A stretch of 64,000 nt of DNA from assembly GCA_035626475.1 (NCBI GenBank), contig DASPNP010000049.1, positions 57,124 to 121,123 of the forward strand, written 5' to 3'. Every line of letters starts with the position of its first letter. Position 1 is the first letter of the stretch. This document shows, in pieces, positions 46,551 through 54,542 of this stretch. The position numbers were made by a program, and so were the translations under genes. Below the pieces are notes generated by a model, which was not told the origin of the DNA, did no database searches, and worked only from the letters and a program-made list of their open reading frames with translations. Origin of the DNA: DASPKT01 sp035626475. Lineage in GTDB: Bacteria; Pseudomonadota; Alphaproteobacteria; Azospirillales; Azospirillaceae.

Positions 46551-47024
46551 ATGGAAAAGATCCCGATGACCGCGGCGGGCTACAACCGCCTGCACGAGGA
46601 GCTTAAGCACCTGAAGTCGGTGGAGCGGCCGAACGTTATCCGCGCCATCGCCGAGGCGCGCGAGCATGGCGACCTCTCCGAGAACGCCGAATACCACGCC
46701 GCCCGGGAGCGCCAGAGCTTCATCGAGGGCCGCGTCATGGAGCTGGAGGACCGGATCAGCCGGGCCGAGGTTATCGACGTGTCCAAGCTTTCCGGCAACG
46801 CCGTGAAGTTCGGCGCGACCGTGACGCTGGCGGACGAGGACACCGACGAGGAGGTCGTCTACCAGATCGTCGGCGCCGATGAGAGCGACATCAAGAACGG
46901 CCTGCTCTCCATCACCAGCCCGCTCGCCCGCGCGCTGATCGGCAAGCAGGTCGGCGACAGCGTCGAGGTCACCACCCCCGGCGGCTCCAAGAGCTACGCC
47001 GTCGAGAAGATCGAGTTCCGCTGA
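46551..47024 (+). CDS. greA: transcription elongation factor GreA
   Basis: Rescues backtracked RNA polymerase by stimulating transcript cleavage through the secondary channel. The 157-residue protein has the N-terminal coiled coil (RLHEELKHLKSVERPNVI, then AEAREHGDLSENAEYHAAR with the acidic tip) and the C-terminal FKBP-like domain with VTLADEDTDEEVVYQIVG and SPLARALIGKQVGDSVEV. carB-greA is a frequent pairing. A strong terminator follows at 47050-47079. Confidence 0.97.
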   Translation: MEKIPMTAAGYNRLHEELKHLKSVERPNVIRAIAEAREHGDLSENAEYHAARERQSFIEGRVMELEDRISRAEVIDVSKLSGNAVKFGATVTLADEDTDEEVVYQIVGADESDIKNGLLSITSPLARALIGKQVGDSVEVTTPGGSKSYAVEKIEFR

Positions 47025-47049
47025 GGCGATTCGCCCGGCCGAACTGCCG

Positions 47050-47079
47050 AACGCCCGCCGGGGAGACCCGGCGGGCGTT
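47050..47079 (+). terminator. rho-independent terminator after greA
   Basis: AACGCCCGCCGGG (47050-47062) pairs perfectly with CCCGGCGGGCGTT (47067-47079) over a GAGA loop. The T tract is short. Confidence 0.8.
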
Positions 47080-47142
47080 TCGCGTTTCCGGCCCCCGCCT
47101 TGTCCCTCCCTTGCCCTTGCCGGCCGTGGTAATCCAGGCGGC

Positions 47143-48003
47143 ATGACCGTACCCTCTGATCCGGCCACGCTGGCTTTGCTCCTGATCCTCGGCTCGGCCG
47201 TGCTGCATGCCGTCGTCAACGTGCTGGTCAAGCGCGAGGAGGACAAGGTGGCGGCCCGGGCACTGGTGGTGGGCACGTCGGGGCTGCTGATGCTGCCCGC
47301 GGCGTTCCTGGTGCCGCTGCCCACCGGCGAGACCTGGCTGTGGCTGGCCCTCTCCGGTGCCGTGCATTTCGGATATTCGCTGCTGCTGAGCGGCGCCTAT
47401 GACCGCAACGACCTGTCGGTCGCCTACCCGATCGCCCGCGGGGCGGCGCCGCTGCTGACGGCGCTGGGCGCCCTGCTGCTGTTCGGCGAGGTGCCCGGTC
47501 CTTGGCAGGTCGCGGGTCTACTGCTGGTCTCGGCCGGGGCGCTGGGGCTGGGGCTGAAGCGGGGCGGCCTGTCCGGCGCCGTCGCGCCGGGCGTGCCGCT
47601 GGCGGTGGCGACCGGGCTCGCCATCAGCCTGTGCACCCTGGTCGACGCCTATGGGGTCCGCAGCGCGCCCGAGCCGCTGAGCTTCGTCGTCTGGTTCTTC
47701 CTATTCGACGCGCCCTGGCTGCCGCTCTACGTGCTGGCCACCCGCCGCGGACGGGTGATGGAGACGCTGCGGCGGCAGGGACGGCGCGGCGCCGCGGCGG
47801 GGTTGCTGTCGGTCGGCACCTACGGCATGGCGCTCTACGCCTTTGACCTCGGCATGACCGCCAAGCTGGCCGCCTTGCGCGAGACCAGCGTCGTGTTCGG
47901 CACGCTGATCGCCGTCACCTGGCTGGGCGAGGGCGAGGCGCGCCGCCGCCTCGCCTGCGCCGGGCTGGTAGCCTGCGGGGCGGCGGCGCTGGCCTGGGGC
48001 TGA
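47143..48003 (+). CDS. EamA/DMT family transporter
   Basis: A 286-residue inner-membrane protein with about ten hydrophobic helices arranged as two EamA repeats. The first half includes LILGSAVLHAVVNVLVKRE and AYDRNDLSVAYPIARGAAPLLTAL, the second TGLAISLCTLVDAYGVR and LRETSVVFGTLIAVTWLGE; both are typical of drug/metabolite exporters. The substrate cannot be inferred. It follows the greA terminator and lies 77 bp before chrA. Confidence 0.92.
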   Translation: MTVPSDPATLALLLILGSAVLHAVVNVLVKREEDKVAARALVVGTSGLLMLPAAFLVPLPTGETWLWLALSGAVHFGYSLLLSGAYDRNDLSVAYPIARGAAPLLTALGALLLFGEVPGPWQVAGLLLVSAGALGLGLKRGGLSGAVAPGVPLAVATGLAISLCTLVDAYGVRSAPEPLSFVVWFFLFDAPWLPLYVLATRRGRVMETLRRQGRRGAAAGLLSVGTYGMALYAFDLGMTAKLAALRETSVVFGTLIAVTWLGEGEARRRLACAGLVACGAAALAWG

Positions 48004-48080
48004 GGCCGGGCGCAAAGGCGCGGTTGCGCCCGTCACGCGCCGCGTCCACTCTCGCTCGCCCCTACCCGGATGAGCGACGC

Positions 48081-49355
48081 ATGACCAACCCGCCCTCCCT
48101 CGCCACCGCCGTCATGTTCTGGCTGAAGCTCGGCTGCATCAATTTCGGCGGGCCGGCCGGGCAGATCGCGCTGATGCAGACCGAGCTGGTGGACCGGCGC
48201 GGCTGGATCGACCAGCGGCGGTTCCTGCACGGGCTGAACTTCTGCATGCTGCTGCCGGGCCCCGAGGCGCAGCAGCTGGCCACCTATGTCGGCTGGCGCA
48301 TGCATGGCGCCGTCGGTGGGCTGGTGGCCGGCATCCTGTTCGTGCTGCCGGGCGCGCTCGCCATGCTGGGCCTGAGCTGGCTGGCGGCGGCCCATGGCGA
48401 CCTGCCCTGGGTGAAGGCGCTGTTCGACGGGGTGAAGCCGGTGGTGGTCGCCATCATTGCCGCCGCCCTCTGGCGCATCGGCCGGCGCACGCTGAAGGGG
48501 TGGGCCGCCCTGGCGCTGGCGGCGGCGGCCTTCGTCGCGCTGTATTTCCTGTCCCTGCCCTTCCCCCTGATCGTGGCGGCCGCCGCGCTGGTCGGCGTCG
48601 TGGCGGCGCGGATGGGGCGCGACGACCTCTTCGCCCCCGCCCACCACGGCGAGGACCCTCTGGCGACGGAAGTCGCGCCGCTGCCGGGCATCGGCCGGGC
48701 GCTGCTGCTGGCGGGGCTGTTCCTGCTGCTCTGGGTTGTTCCCGTGGGACTGCTGCTGCTGGCGCTGGGCGACGAGCCCTACCGCGACGTGGCGGCGCTC
48801 TTCACCAAGGCGGCCTTCGTCACCTTCGGCGGCGCCTATGCCGTGCTGCCCTACATCGCCGACGCGGCGGTCAACCAGCAGGGCTGGCTGACGCCCGCCG
48901 ACATGGTGAACGGCTTGGCGCTGGCGGAGACGACGCCGGGGCCGCTGATCCTGGTGACGCAGTTTGTCGGCTTCTTCGCCGGCTGGAACAATCCGGGCGC
49001 CCTGTCGCCGCTGGCGGCCGGCACGGTGGCGAGCGGGCTGACGCTCTACGTGACCTTCCTGCCCTGCTTCCTCTTCATCCTGGTGGGCGCCCCCTATGTC
49101 GAGGCGCTGCTGCGCAACCGGCTGGCGGCGGCGGCGCTGGCGGCGGTCACGGCGGCGGTCGTGGGGGTGATCCTGAACCTCGGCGTCTTCCTGGGCGCTC
49201 ATGTGCTGATGCCGGAAGCGGGCCGCGTCGACTGGTTCGCCGTGGCGCTGATGCTGGCGGGACTGGCGGCGCTGCTGCGGCTGAAGCTGGCCGTGCACTG
49301 GCTGGTGCTGGCCGGCGCGCTGGCGGGATTGGCGCGGTGGGCGGTGGCCGGGTAG
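48081..49355 (+). CDS. chrA: chromate transporter ChrA family protein
   Basis: A 424-residue membrane protein with two CHR domains, the long form of the CHR superfamily that extrudes chromate. The first domain has FGGPAGQIALMQTELVDRRGW and LLPGPEAQQLATYVGW; the second, inverted half has FTKAAFVTFGGAYAVLPYIAD, WLTPADMVNGLALAETTPGP and QFVGFFAGW. The start is the ATG at 48081. No chrB regulator is nearby, so natural function may be broader than chromate. A REP-like element follows the stop. Confidence 0.92.
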   Translation: MTNPPSLATAVMFWLKLGCINFGGPAGQIALMQTELVDRRGWIDQRRFLHGLNFCMLLPGPEAQQLATYVGWRMHGAVGGLVAGILFVLPGALAMLGLSWLAAAHGDLPWVKALFDGVKPVVVAIIAAALWRIGRRTLKGWAALALAAAAFVALYFLSLPFPLIVAAAALVGVVAARMGRDDLFAPAHHGEDPLATEVAPLPGIGRALLLAGLFLLLWVVPVGLLLLALGDEPYRDVAALFTKAAFVTFGGAYAVLPYIADAAVNQQGWLTPADMVNGLALAETTPGPLILVTQFVGFFAGWNNPGALSPLAAGTVASGLTLYVTFLPCFLFILVGAPYVEALLRNRLAAAALAAVTAAVVGVILNLGVFLGAHVLMPEAGRVDWFAVALMLAGLAALLRLKLAVHWLVLAGALAGLARWAVAG

Positions 49356-49365
49356 CGGTGCCGTG

Positions 49366-49474
49366 GTGCGGCCTTCGACAAGCTCAGGCTGAGGGGTTCA
49401 TTGCTGCTCCCGGCCAAGAACCAGGAGTGCCTCGCGTACCCCGGTCCTCATGCTGAGCCTGTCGAAGCACGCAC
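49366..49474. repeat. REP-like palindromic element, copy 3 (inverted)
   Basis: Same arms (GCCTTCGACAAGCTCAGGCT and a right arm ending CTGTCGAAGCACGCAC), but the core reads GCTGCTCCC then GGAGTGCCT, the reverse complement of the other three copies. Confidence 0.85.
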
Positions 49475-49495
49475 GACCGCTCAGCCCCCCCCAAC

Positions 49496-49522
49496 GAAAA
49501 AGCCCCGCCGGTGGGCGGGGCT
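49496..49522 (-). terminator. rho-independent terminator of the Lrp-type gene
   Basis: On the minus strand AGCCCCGCC pairs with GGCGGGGCT (49514-49522 and 49501-49509) over a 4-nt loop, followed by a T run (AAAA at 49497-49500 on plus). Confidence 0.85.
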
Positions 49523-49528
49523 CTCGTC

Positions 49529-50038
49529 TCATTCCTCGTCCTCGTCCTTCGACTCCGGACCGACGTCGACGTCGATGGGAACGCCCGGCGCGAACTTGGA
49601 CTGGCGGATGCCCAGGGCCGACTTGACGTGGCTGACATTGGGCGCCGCGGTCAGCTTGGTGGTGAGGAAGCGTTGGTAGCTGTCCCAATCGGCGGCGACG
49701 ATCTTCAGCAGGAAGTCCGTCTCGCCGGCGAGCATGTTGCACTCGCGCACTTCGGCCCAGCTGTTGACCAGGTCCTCGAACTTCTTTAGGTCAGCCTCCG
49801 CCTGGGAGGACAGGCCCACCTGGGCGAAGACGGTGACGCCGTAGCCCAGCGCCTCCGGGTTGATGTCGGCATGGTAGCCGCGGATGTAGCCCGCCTCCTC
49901 CAGCGCGCGCACGCGCCGCAGGCAAGGGGGTGCTGAAATGCCGGCCCGCCGCGCGAGCTCGACATTGGTCATCCGGCCGTCGGCCTGCAGGTCGCGCAGG
50001 ATACGCCGGTCAATTCGGTCGAGTTTGACCCGCCGCAT
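49529..50038 (-). CDS. Lrp/AsnC family transcriptional regulator
   Basis: A 169-residue feast/famine regulator. It has an N-terminal winged helix (LDRIDRRILRDLQADGRMTNVELARRAG, then PPCLRRVRALEEAGYI) and a C-terminal RAM effector-binding domain (VNSWAEVRECNMLAGETDFLLKIVA). The tail is acidic (ESKDEDEE). The ATG at 50038 gives the family-like start MRRVKLDRID; an upstream ATG at 50086 adds 16 unlikely residues. The effector is probably an amino acid. A MITE lies 92 bp upstream of its start. Confidence 0.92.
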   Translation of the reverse strand: MRRVKLDRIDRRILRDLQADGRMTNVELARRAGISAPPCLRRVRALEEAGYIRGYHADINPEALGYGVTVFAQVGLSSQAEADLKKFEDLVNSWAEVRECNMLAGETDFLLKIVAADWDSYQRFLTTKLTAAPNVSHVKSALGIRQSKFAPGVPIDVDVGPESKDEDEE

Positions 50039-50445
50039 GTGTCTGTCTTTGGTCCCGGGGGTTTCGGATTGGAAAGGATGTTGCACAAACTAGCCGGTTG
50101 CGCCAGGGAACGCTACCCGTTTCGGGTAAGAGCCTCTAACAATACCCCGCGCCGTCGCGACGGCCGGAGTGCCGGTTCGTGGCAAGGAAGGCGGCGCGGC
50201 GCGATGTGGTTGCATCGTGCAAGCCGCGTGACGCAGACCACGGGCCGGCAATCCGGCCGCCCCTTCGGGGTGGTGAGGTTTGCTCGCCATCCGGTGCGTC
50301 GGACCGCCTCACCGGGGCGCCGCCCCGCTTTCAGCGCTCCTCCTGCCGGACTGACGGCAAACCACACCATCACGGCAGCGCGGGGTATTGTTAGAGGCTC
50401 TAAACCGTTACTTTCGGGCGCGCCCCTTCCCAAGGAGATAGTCCC
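50039..50445. other. 407-bp divergent region between the Lrp-type gene and ELM1
   Basis: Most of it (50130-50400) is a MITE-like element. The remaining 90 bp next to the Lrp-type gene and 45 bp next to ELM1 must hold the native promoters, unless these come from the element itself. Confidence 0.75.
50130..50400. mobile_element. MITE-like element with terminal inverted repeats and TAA duplication
   Basis: A 271-bp non-coding element. The ends GAGCCTCTAACAATACC (50130 on) and GGTATTGTTAGAGGCTC (to 50400) belong to a perfect 23-bp inverted repeat that continues imperfectly inwards, mostly with transition differences. TAA directly flanks both sides (50127-50129 and 50401-50403), as expected of a 3-bp target duplication. 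GAG-starting ends and TNA targets are known in the IS5 family (IS1031 group), a likely but unproven source. No transposase ORF is inside. Confidence 0.82.
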
Positions 50446-51405
50446 ATGAGCGCGCCCACCTGCTGGGTCATGTCCGACGGCAAGGCCGGCATGGAGAACC
50501 AGTGCCTGGGCTTGGCCGAGGCGGTGGGGGCGGCGCCCGTCGTCAAGCGGATCGCGTTGCGCTCGCCCTGGCGGCAGACGACGCCCTACCTGCCGGTGCT
50601 GCTGCCGGCCTCGCTCGCCCCGGGCTCCGACCCGCTGGCGGCGCCCTGGCCGGACCTGCTGATCACCTCGGGCCGGCAGGCGGTAGGGCTGGCGCTGGCG
50701 ATCAAGCGGAAGAGTGGCGGCCGCACCTTCTGCGTCCACATCCAGAACCCCGGCGTGCCCTTCTCCTGGTTCGATCTGGTGCTGATCCCGCGCCACGACC
50801 ACAAGCGGGGCGCCAACGTCGTCCCCACCCGCGGCGCCATCCACCGGGTGACGAAGGCCCGGCTCGACGATGCCGCCGCCCGCTTCGCCTCCTCCCTCGC
50901 CCACCTGCCCCGGCCGCGCGCGGCGGTGCTGGTCGGCGGCGACAACGGCGTCTACCGCCTGACCCCGGCCATCACCGCGGAACTGGCGGACCGGCTGGCG
51001 GCACTGGCCCGCTCCGGCGTCGGGCTGATGGTCACCCCCTCCAGGCGCACCGGTGCAGCCAACGAGGCGATCCTGCGGGAGAAGCTGGCAGGATTGCCGG
51101 CGGTGCTGTGGGACGGCACGGGCGAGAACCCCTACTTCGCCTATCTGGGCCTGGCCGACGCGGTGCTGTGCACGCCCGACAGCGTGTCGATGGTCTCGGA
51201 GGCCGCCAGCACCGGCAAGCCCGTCCACATCATCGGCATGGAGGGCGGGTCAAGGAAGTTCGCCGAGTTCCACCGGGGGCTGGAGGCCGACGGCATCACC
51301 CGCCCCTTCACCGGAACGCTGGAGAGCTGGAGCTACGGCACGCTGAACGACACGGAGCTGGCGGCGGCCGAGGTGGTCAGCCGCATGGCTGCCCGGCGGG
51401 CCTGA
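50446..51405 (+). CDS. mitochondrial fission ELM1 family protein
   Basis: A 319-residue protein of the ELM1-like family, first named for a plant mitochondrial fission factor but widespread in alphaproteobacteria, where its role is unknown; the fold resembles GT-B glycosyltransferases. Family marks are WVMSDGKAGMENQCLGLAEA at the N-terminus, DLLITSGRQAVGLALAI, VHIQNPGVPFSWFDLVLIPRHD, VLVGGDNGVYRL and CTPDSVSMVSEAASTGKPV. AAGGAGAT lies well placed before the ATG. The MITE sits 45 bp upstream. Confidence 0.92.
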   Translation: MSAPTCWVMSDGKAGMENQCLGLAEAVGAAPVVKRIALRSPWRQTTPYLPVLLPASLAPGSDPLAAPWPDLLITSGRQAVGLALAIKRKSGGRTFCVHIQNPGVPFSWFDLVLIPRHDHKRGANVVPTRGAIHRVTKARLDDAAARFASSLAHLPRPRAAVLVGGDNGVYRLTPAITAELADRLAALARSGVGLMVTPSRRTGAANEAILREKLAGLPAVLWDGTGENPYFAYLGLADAVLCTPDSVSMVSEAASTGKPVHIIGMEGGSRKFAEFHRGLEADGITRPFTGTLESWSYGTLNDTELAAAEVVSRMAARRA

Positions 51406-51488
51406 TCCGCCCGCACGGTTGATGTGCGCGAAGGAAAGGATTACCTGCGGGGAGAGGATTTCCCCAGGGAACGCCACCAGGGACCGCC

Positions 51489-52154
51489 ATGACCGCCCAA
51501 GCCGCCCTCGCCACGCCCGACGCCGCCGCCGGCGTCACGGTCGATCTGGACGCCTTCCGCGCCACGCCGCTGGCCGCCGACCCGTTCGACCATCTGATCG
51601 TGCCGGGCTTCATCCGCCGCGAGGTCATCGAGGCGGTGAACCGCGACTTCCCCGTGATCGACAAGCCCGGCAGCTTCCCCGCCGGCGAGCTGCGCTTCGG
51701 GCCCGCCTTCAAGGCGTTACTGGACGAGATCCAGGGCCCGGCCATGACCCAGGCCTTCGCCGCGAAGTTCGGCATGGACCTCTCCGGCCGCCCGACCATG
51801 GTGACGGTGCGCGGCCGCGCCCGGGCCAAGGATGGTCAGATCCACACCGACAGCACGACCAAGCTCATCACCGTCCTGATCTACATGAACCCGAGCTGGG
51901 AGAGCCCAGATGGCCGGCTGCGCCTGCTGCGCACGCCCGACAGCCTGGAGGATCCGGTGGTCGAGGTGCCGCCGGCGGAGGGCACGCTGCTGGCCTTCCG
52001 CAACGGCCCCACCGCCTGGCACGGCCACACCTCGGTCGAGGGACCGCGCCGCGCCATCCAGCTGAACTGGGTGACCGGCCAGGGCGTGGTGCTGCGCGAG
52101 CAGTTCCGCCACGCTCTGTCGGCCCGCATGAAGCGGCTGAACCCGTTCTCCTGA
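51489..52154 (+). CDS. 2OG-Fe(II) oxygenase family protein
   Basis: A 221-residue protein of the 2-oxoglutarate/iron-dependent dioxygenase superfamily. The iron ligands are visible as IHTDSTTK (His-x-Asp) near residue 117 and AWHGHTSVEGPRRAIQLNW with the distal His near 177; the following Arg would bind 2-oxoglutarate. FDHLIVPGFIRREVIEAVNRDFP is a common N-terminal form in alphaproteobacterial members. Its substrate may be a sugar- or peptide-linked molecule, but nothing here shows which. It follows the ELM1 gene after 83 bp. Confidence 0.88.
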   Translation: MTAQAALATPDAAAGVTVDLDAFRATPLAADPFDHLIVPGFIRREVIEAVNRDFPVIDKPGSFPAGELRFGPAFKALLDEIQGPAMTQAFAAKFGMDLSGRPTMVTVRGRARAKDGQIHTDSTTKLITVLIYMNPSWESPDGRLRLLRTPDSLEDPVVEVPPAEGTLLAFRNGPTAWHGHTSVEGPRRAIQLNWVTGQGVVLREQFRHALSARMKRLNPFS

Positions 52155-52162
52155 TCGGAACG

Positions 52163-52243
52163 CGTAGGTCGCATGGAGCCGAAGGCGCAATGCGACGCTT
52201 CAGCGGTTGATGTCGCATTGCGCTGCGCTCCATGCGACCTACG
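52163..52243. repeat. palindromic dispersed repeat (GTAGGTCGCATGGAG family), copy 1
   Basis: CGTAGGTCGCATGGAG at 52163 is inverted as CTCCATGCGACCTACG ending at 52243, with GCGCAATGCGAC and its complement inside. A second copy is at 56259-56342, and a right-arm-like fragment (TGTCGCATTGCGC) lies near 54267. Confidence 0.85.
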
Positions 52244-52323
52244 GTTCTTCGCTGACCTGGATCAAAGCGTCCCCCGCCGGTTTGCCTGAAAACGCCGCCA
52301 GACAGAACCCGAAGGCCTGACAG

Positions 52324-54252
52324 ATGCCCCTCAAGATCGACACCTTCAGCAACGTCACCGGCGGCAACAGCTACTTCAAGGCCATCGGCCATCCGCTGGC
52401 GGCGCCCAAGGCGCGCGAGCTGGTGCGGGCGTTGGAGGCGGCTGGCCGGGTCGCGGTCTACGACCCGCTGAACATGGCCGAGCCGTTCGAGGAGATGTTC
52501 CGCCTGACCGGCGTGGATCTGGCCGGCGTCTTCGTGCAGGACGTCGAGAAGATCGGCCGCGCCATCCTGGGCCGCTCCGCCCAGCCGGTGACGCTGCTGA
52601 AGGACACGGGAGCCCAGGCAATCTTCGTCGCCGCCTTCGACGCCGAGCGGCTGGTGGAGCATATCCGCCACCTGATCCCGGCCGGCGCCCAGGTGCTGAC
52701 GCTGGACCCGCTGAAGCTGCCCGAGTCGATGCTGACCGACCGGCGCCACTATCTGGCGCCGCTGAACTTCGCCACCAACTTCGCCTTCTTCCGCGACGCC
52801 GCCGGCCACCACACCCGCATCGTCACCGCCGACTACTGGTCCAGCTACGGCGCCGCCGCCCCGAAGCTCTGGGCCCGGCTGATGGGCGCCGACGGCGGCG
52901 TGCTGGCGGAATGGACCGAGGACCTGCCGGGCGCCGACGCCACGGTGGTGATCGACAGCGCCGAGGTGCGCGCCCGCTTCGACCTGCCGGAGTTCCACGG
53001 CCAGCTGTTCCTGCACGTCATCGGCGCCGCCGGGCACGACGTGGTGAAGTACGCGCTGGACACCTATGGCGACGACGGCAAGGTCCTGTCCTGCACCCAT
53101 GACGCCAATGCCTGGCCGGCCGATTTCTACGCCGGGCTGCCCGCGCCCAAGGCCGACGAGCGGGTGATCCTCTGGGTGCAGAACAGCCACCCCTGCCCCA
53201 TCCCCGCAGGCGCCGTCGGCCTGAACCCGATGGGCGAGCCGGACCGGATCGCTTGGCTGGAGCGCGAGGTGCCGCCCTTTGGCACGGTGGCGCTTGATGT
53301 CGCCGACCTGCTGCCCGGCCTTGCCTGGCCCCGGCAGGTGGAGGTGCGCGCCGGCAAGCATTTCGTGCGCCCGCGCTACGAGGTGATCCGGCTGGCGCAG
53401 GGCCAGGAGGTCCGCCGCCGTATCGCCCACCCCAATGTCGAGCGCGTCGATCTGAAGCCCGACCCGAAGCTGCCGGAACTCGCCGATCTGATGGGCAAGG
53501 GCTTCATCCTGCCGGCGCCGATCCTGCCGCTGGACCGCTGGCGCAGCATCGCCCTGCCGACGCCGATGGCGACCACGCAGGCGACCCTGCCGCTGCTGGC
53601 CATCGTCTACGATGCCGACGGCAGCGAGATTATCAGGCGGCCGCTGGGCGCCCTGCCCCGCGACCACGCGCTGGCGCTGGATGCTTCGGAGTTGCTGGAC
53701 GGCCGCACGCTCCCCTCGGGTCGCGGCCATCTGGAACTGGTCTACGACTTCGCCGCGGGGCTGGAGGCGGACGGCTGGCTGCACGCGCTGTTCCGCTACG
53801 AGGACACGACCAGCGGCCACGCCGCCGAGACCAGCTTCGGCGCCCACATGTTCAACACCGTGCTGACCTATCGCAACGAACCGCAGAGCTATGCCGGCCG
53901 CGCTCCGGGCCTGTCGACGCGGCTGTTCCTGCGCATGGGCACCGATCTGGCCGACACCTTCTGCCAGCTGATCTACCCGGCCAGCATGCCCTGGAAGGCC
54001 CACAGCGACACGGCCCTGATCCTGACCCGCCGCGACGGCACCGAGGTCGCCCGCCGGACGGTGCGCATCCCCTGCTCCGGCAGCCACCTGTTCCGCACCG
54101 GCGAGACCTTCACGGCCGCCGAGCTGGCCGCCGCCGGCCCGCATTCCTACGTCCTGATCCGCGACACCACCTGCCGCCTGTTCGGCTATCACGGCCTGAT
54201 CCGCGACGGGGCGGAGGGGGCGTTCAGCCTGGACCACATGTTCGGGTTCTGA
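52324..54252 (+). CDS. large conserved hypothetical protein, 642 aa
   Basis: A 642-residue soluble protein without signal peptide or membrane helices. The first 130 residues look like an alpha/beta domain (AAGRVAVYDPLNMAEPFEEMF, GVFVQDVEKIG). The rest is rich in beta strands with Pro and Trp and reads like several sandwich-type domains (ILWVQNSHPCPIPAGAVGL, ALPRDHALALDASELLDG, GRGHLELVYDF). I cannot name a family. It has ordinary codon use, is monocistronic and is bounded by palindromic repeats on both sides. Confidence 0.82.
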   Translation: MPLKIDTFSNVTGGNSYFKAIGHPLAAPKARELVRALEAAGRVAVYDPLNMAEPFEEMFRLTGVDLAGVFVQDVEKIGRAILGRSAQPVTLLKDTGAQAIFVAAFDAERLVEHIRHLIPAGAQVLTLDPLKLPESMLTDRRHYLAPLNFATNFAFFRDAAGHHTRIVTADYWSSYGAAAPKLWARLMGADGGVLAEWTEDLPGADATVVIDSAEVRARFDLPEFHGQLFLHVIGAAGHDVVKYALDTYGDDGKVLSCTHDANAWPADFYAGLPAPKADERVILWVQNSHPCPIPAGAVGLNPMGEPDRIAWLEREVPPFGTVALDVADLLPGLAWPRQVEVRAGKHFVRPRYEVIRLAQGQEVRRRIAHPNVERVDLKPDPKLPELADLMGKGFILPAPILPLDRWRSIALPTPMATTQATLPLLAIVYDADGSEIIRRPLGALPRDHALALDASELLDGRTLPSGRGHLELVYDFAAGLEADGWLHALFRYEDTTSGHAAETSFGAHMFNTVLTYRNEPQSYAGRAPGLSTRLFLRMGTDLADTFCQLIYPASMPWKAHSDTALILTRRDGTEVARRTVRIPCSGSHLFRTGETFTAAELAAAGPHSYVLIRDTTCRLFGYHGLIRDGAEGAFSLDHMFGF

Positions 54253-54294
54253 GGCCGGGCGGGGCATGTCGCATTGCGCGACGGCTGCGGCGTG

Positions 54295-54400
54295 GTGCGT
54301 GCTTCGACAAGCTCAGCATGAGGGATGGTGGTGCCAGGCACTCCCGAACCCGCCGGGAGCAGCACCAACGTCCTCAGCCTGAGCCTGTCGTAGGCCGCAC
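54295..54400. repeat. REP-like palindromic element, copy 4
   Basis: Arms GTGCTTCGACAAGCTCAGCA and AGCCTGTCG-AGGCC (one change from the usual CGAAGG) bracket a core with CCAGGCACTCC and GGGAGCAGC. It lies between the 642-aa gene and the M28 peptidase gene. Confidence 0.85.
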
Positions 54401-54542
54401 ACCGCCAGCACCCTTTCAACCCCGCAACCACCGCCCGCCGCATAGCCCCATCGGCCTCATGGTCATCGGTGTCACGAGCCGTTAAGCTCCCGCCCCAACA
54501 GCCCTTTCCACGGCGGATCGGGCGACAAGGACGGGTTGGACT

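Noticed and set aside
50039..50449. 136-codon frame spanning the lrp-ELM1 gap
   Set aside because: It runs through both inverted ends of the MITE and lacks a ribosome-binding site.
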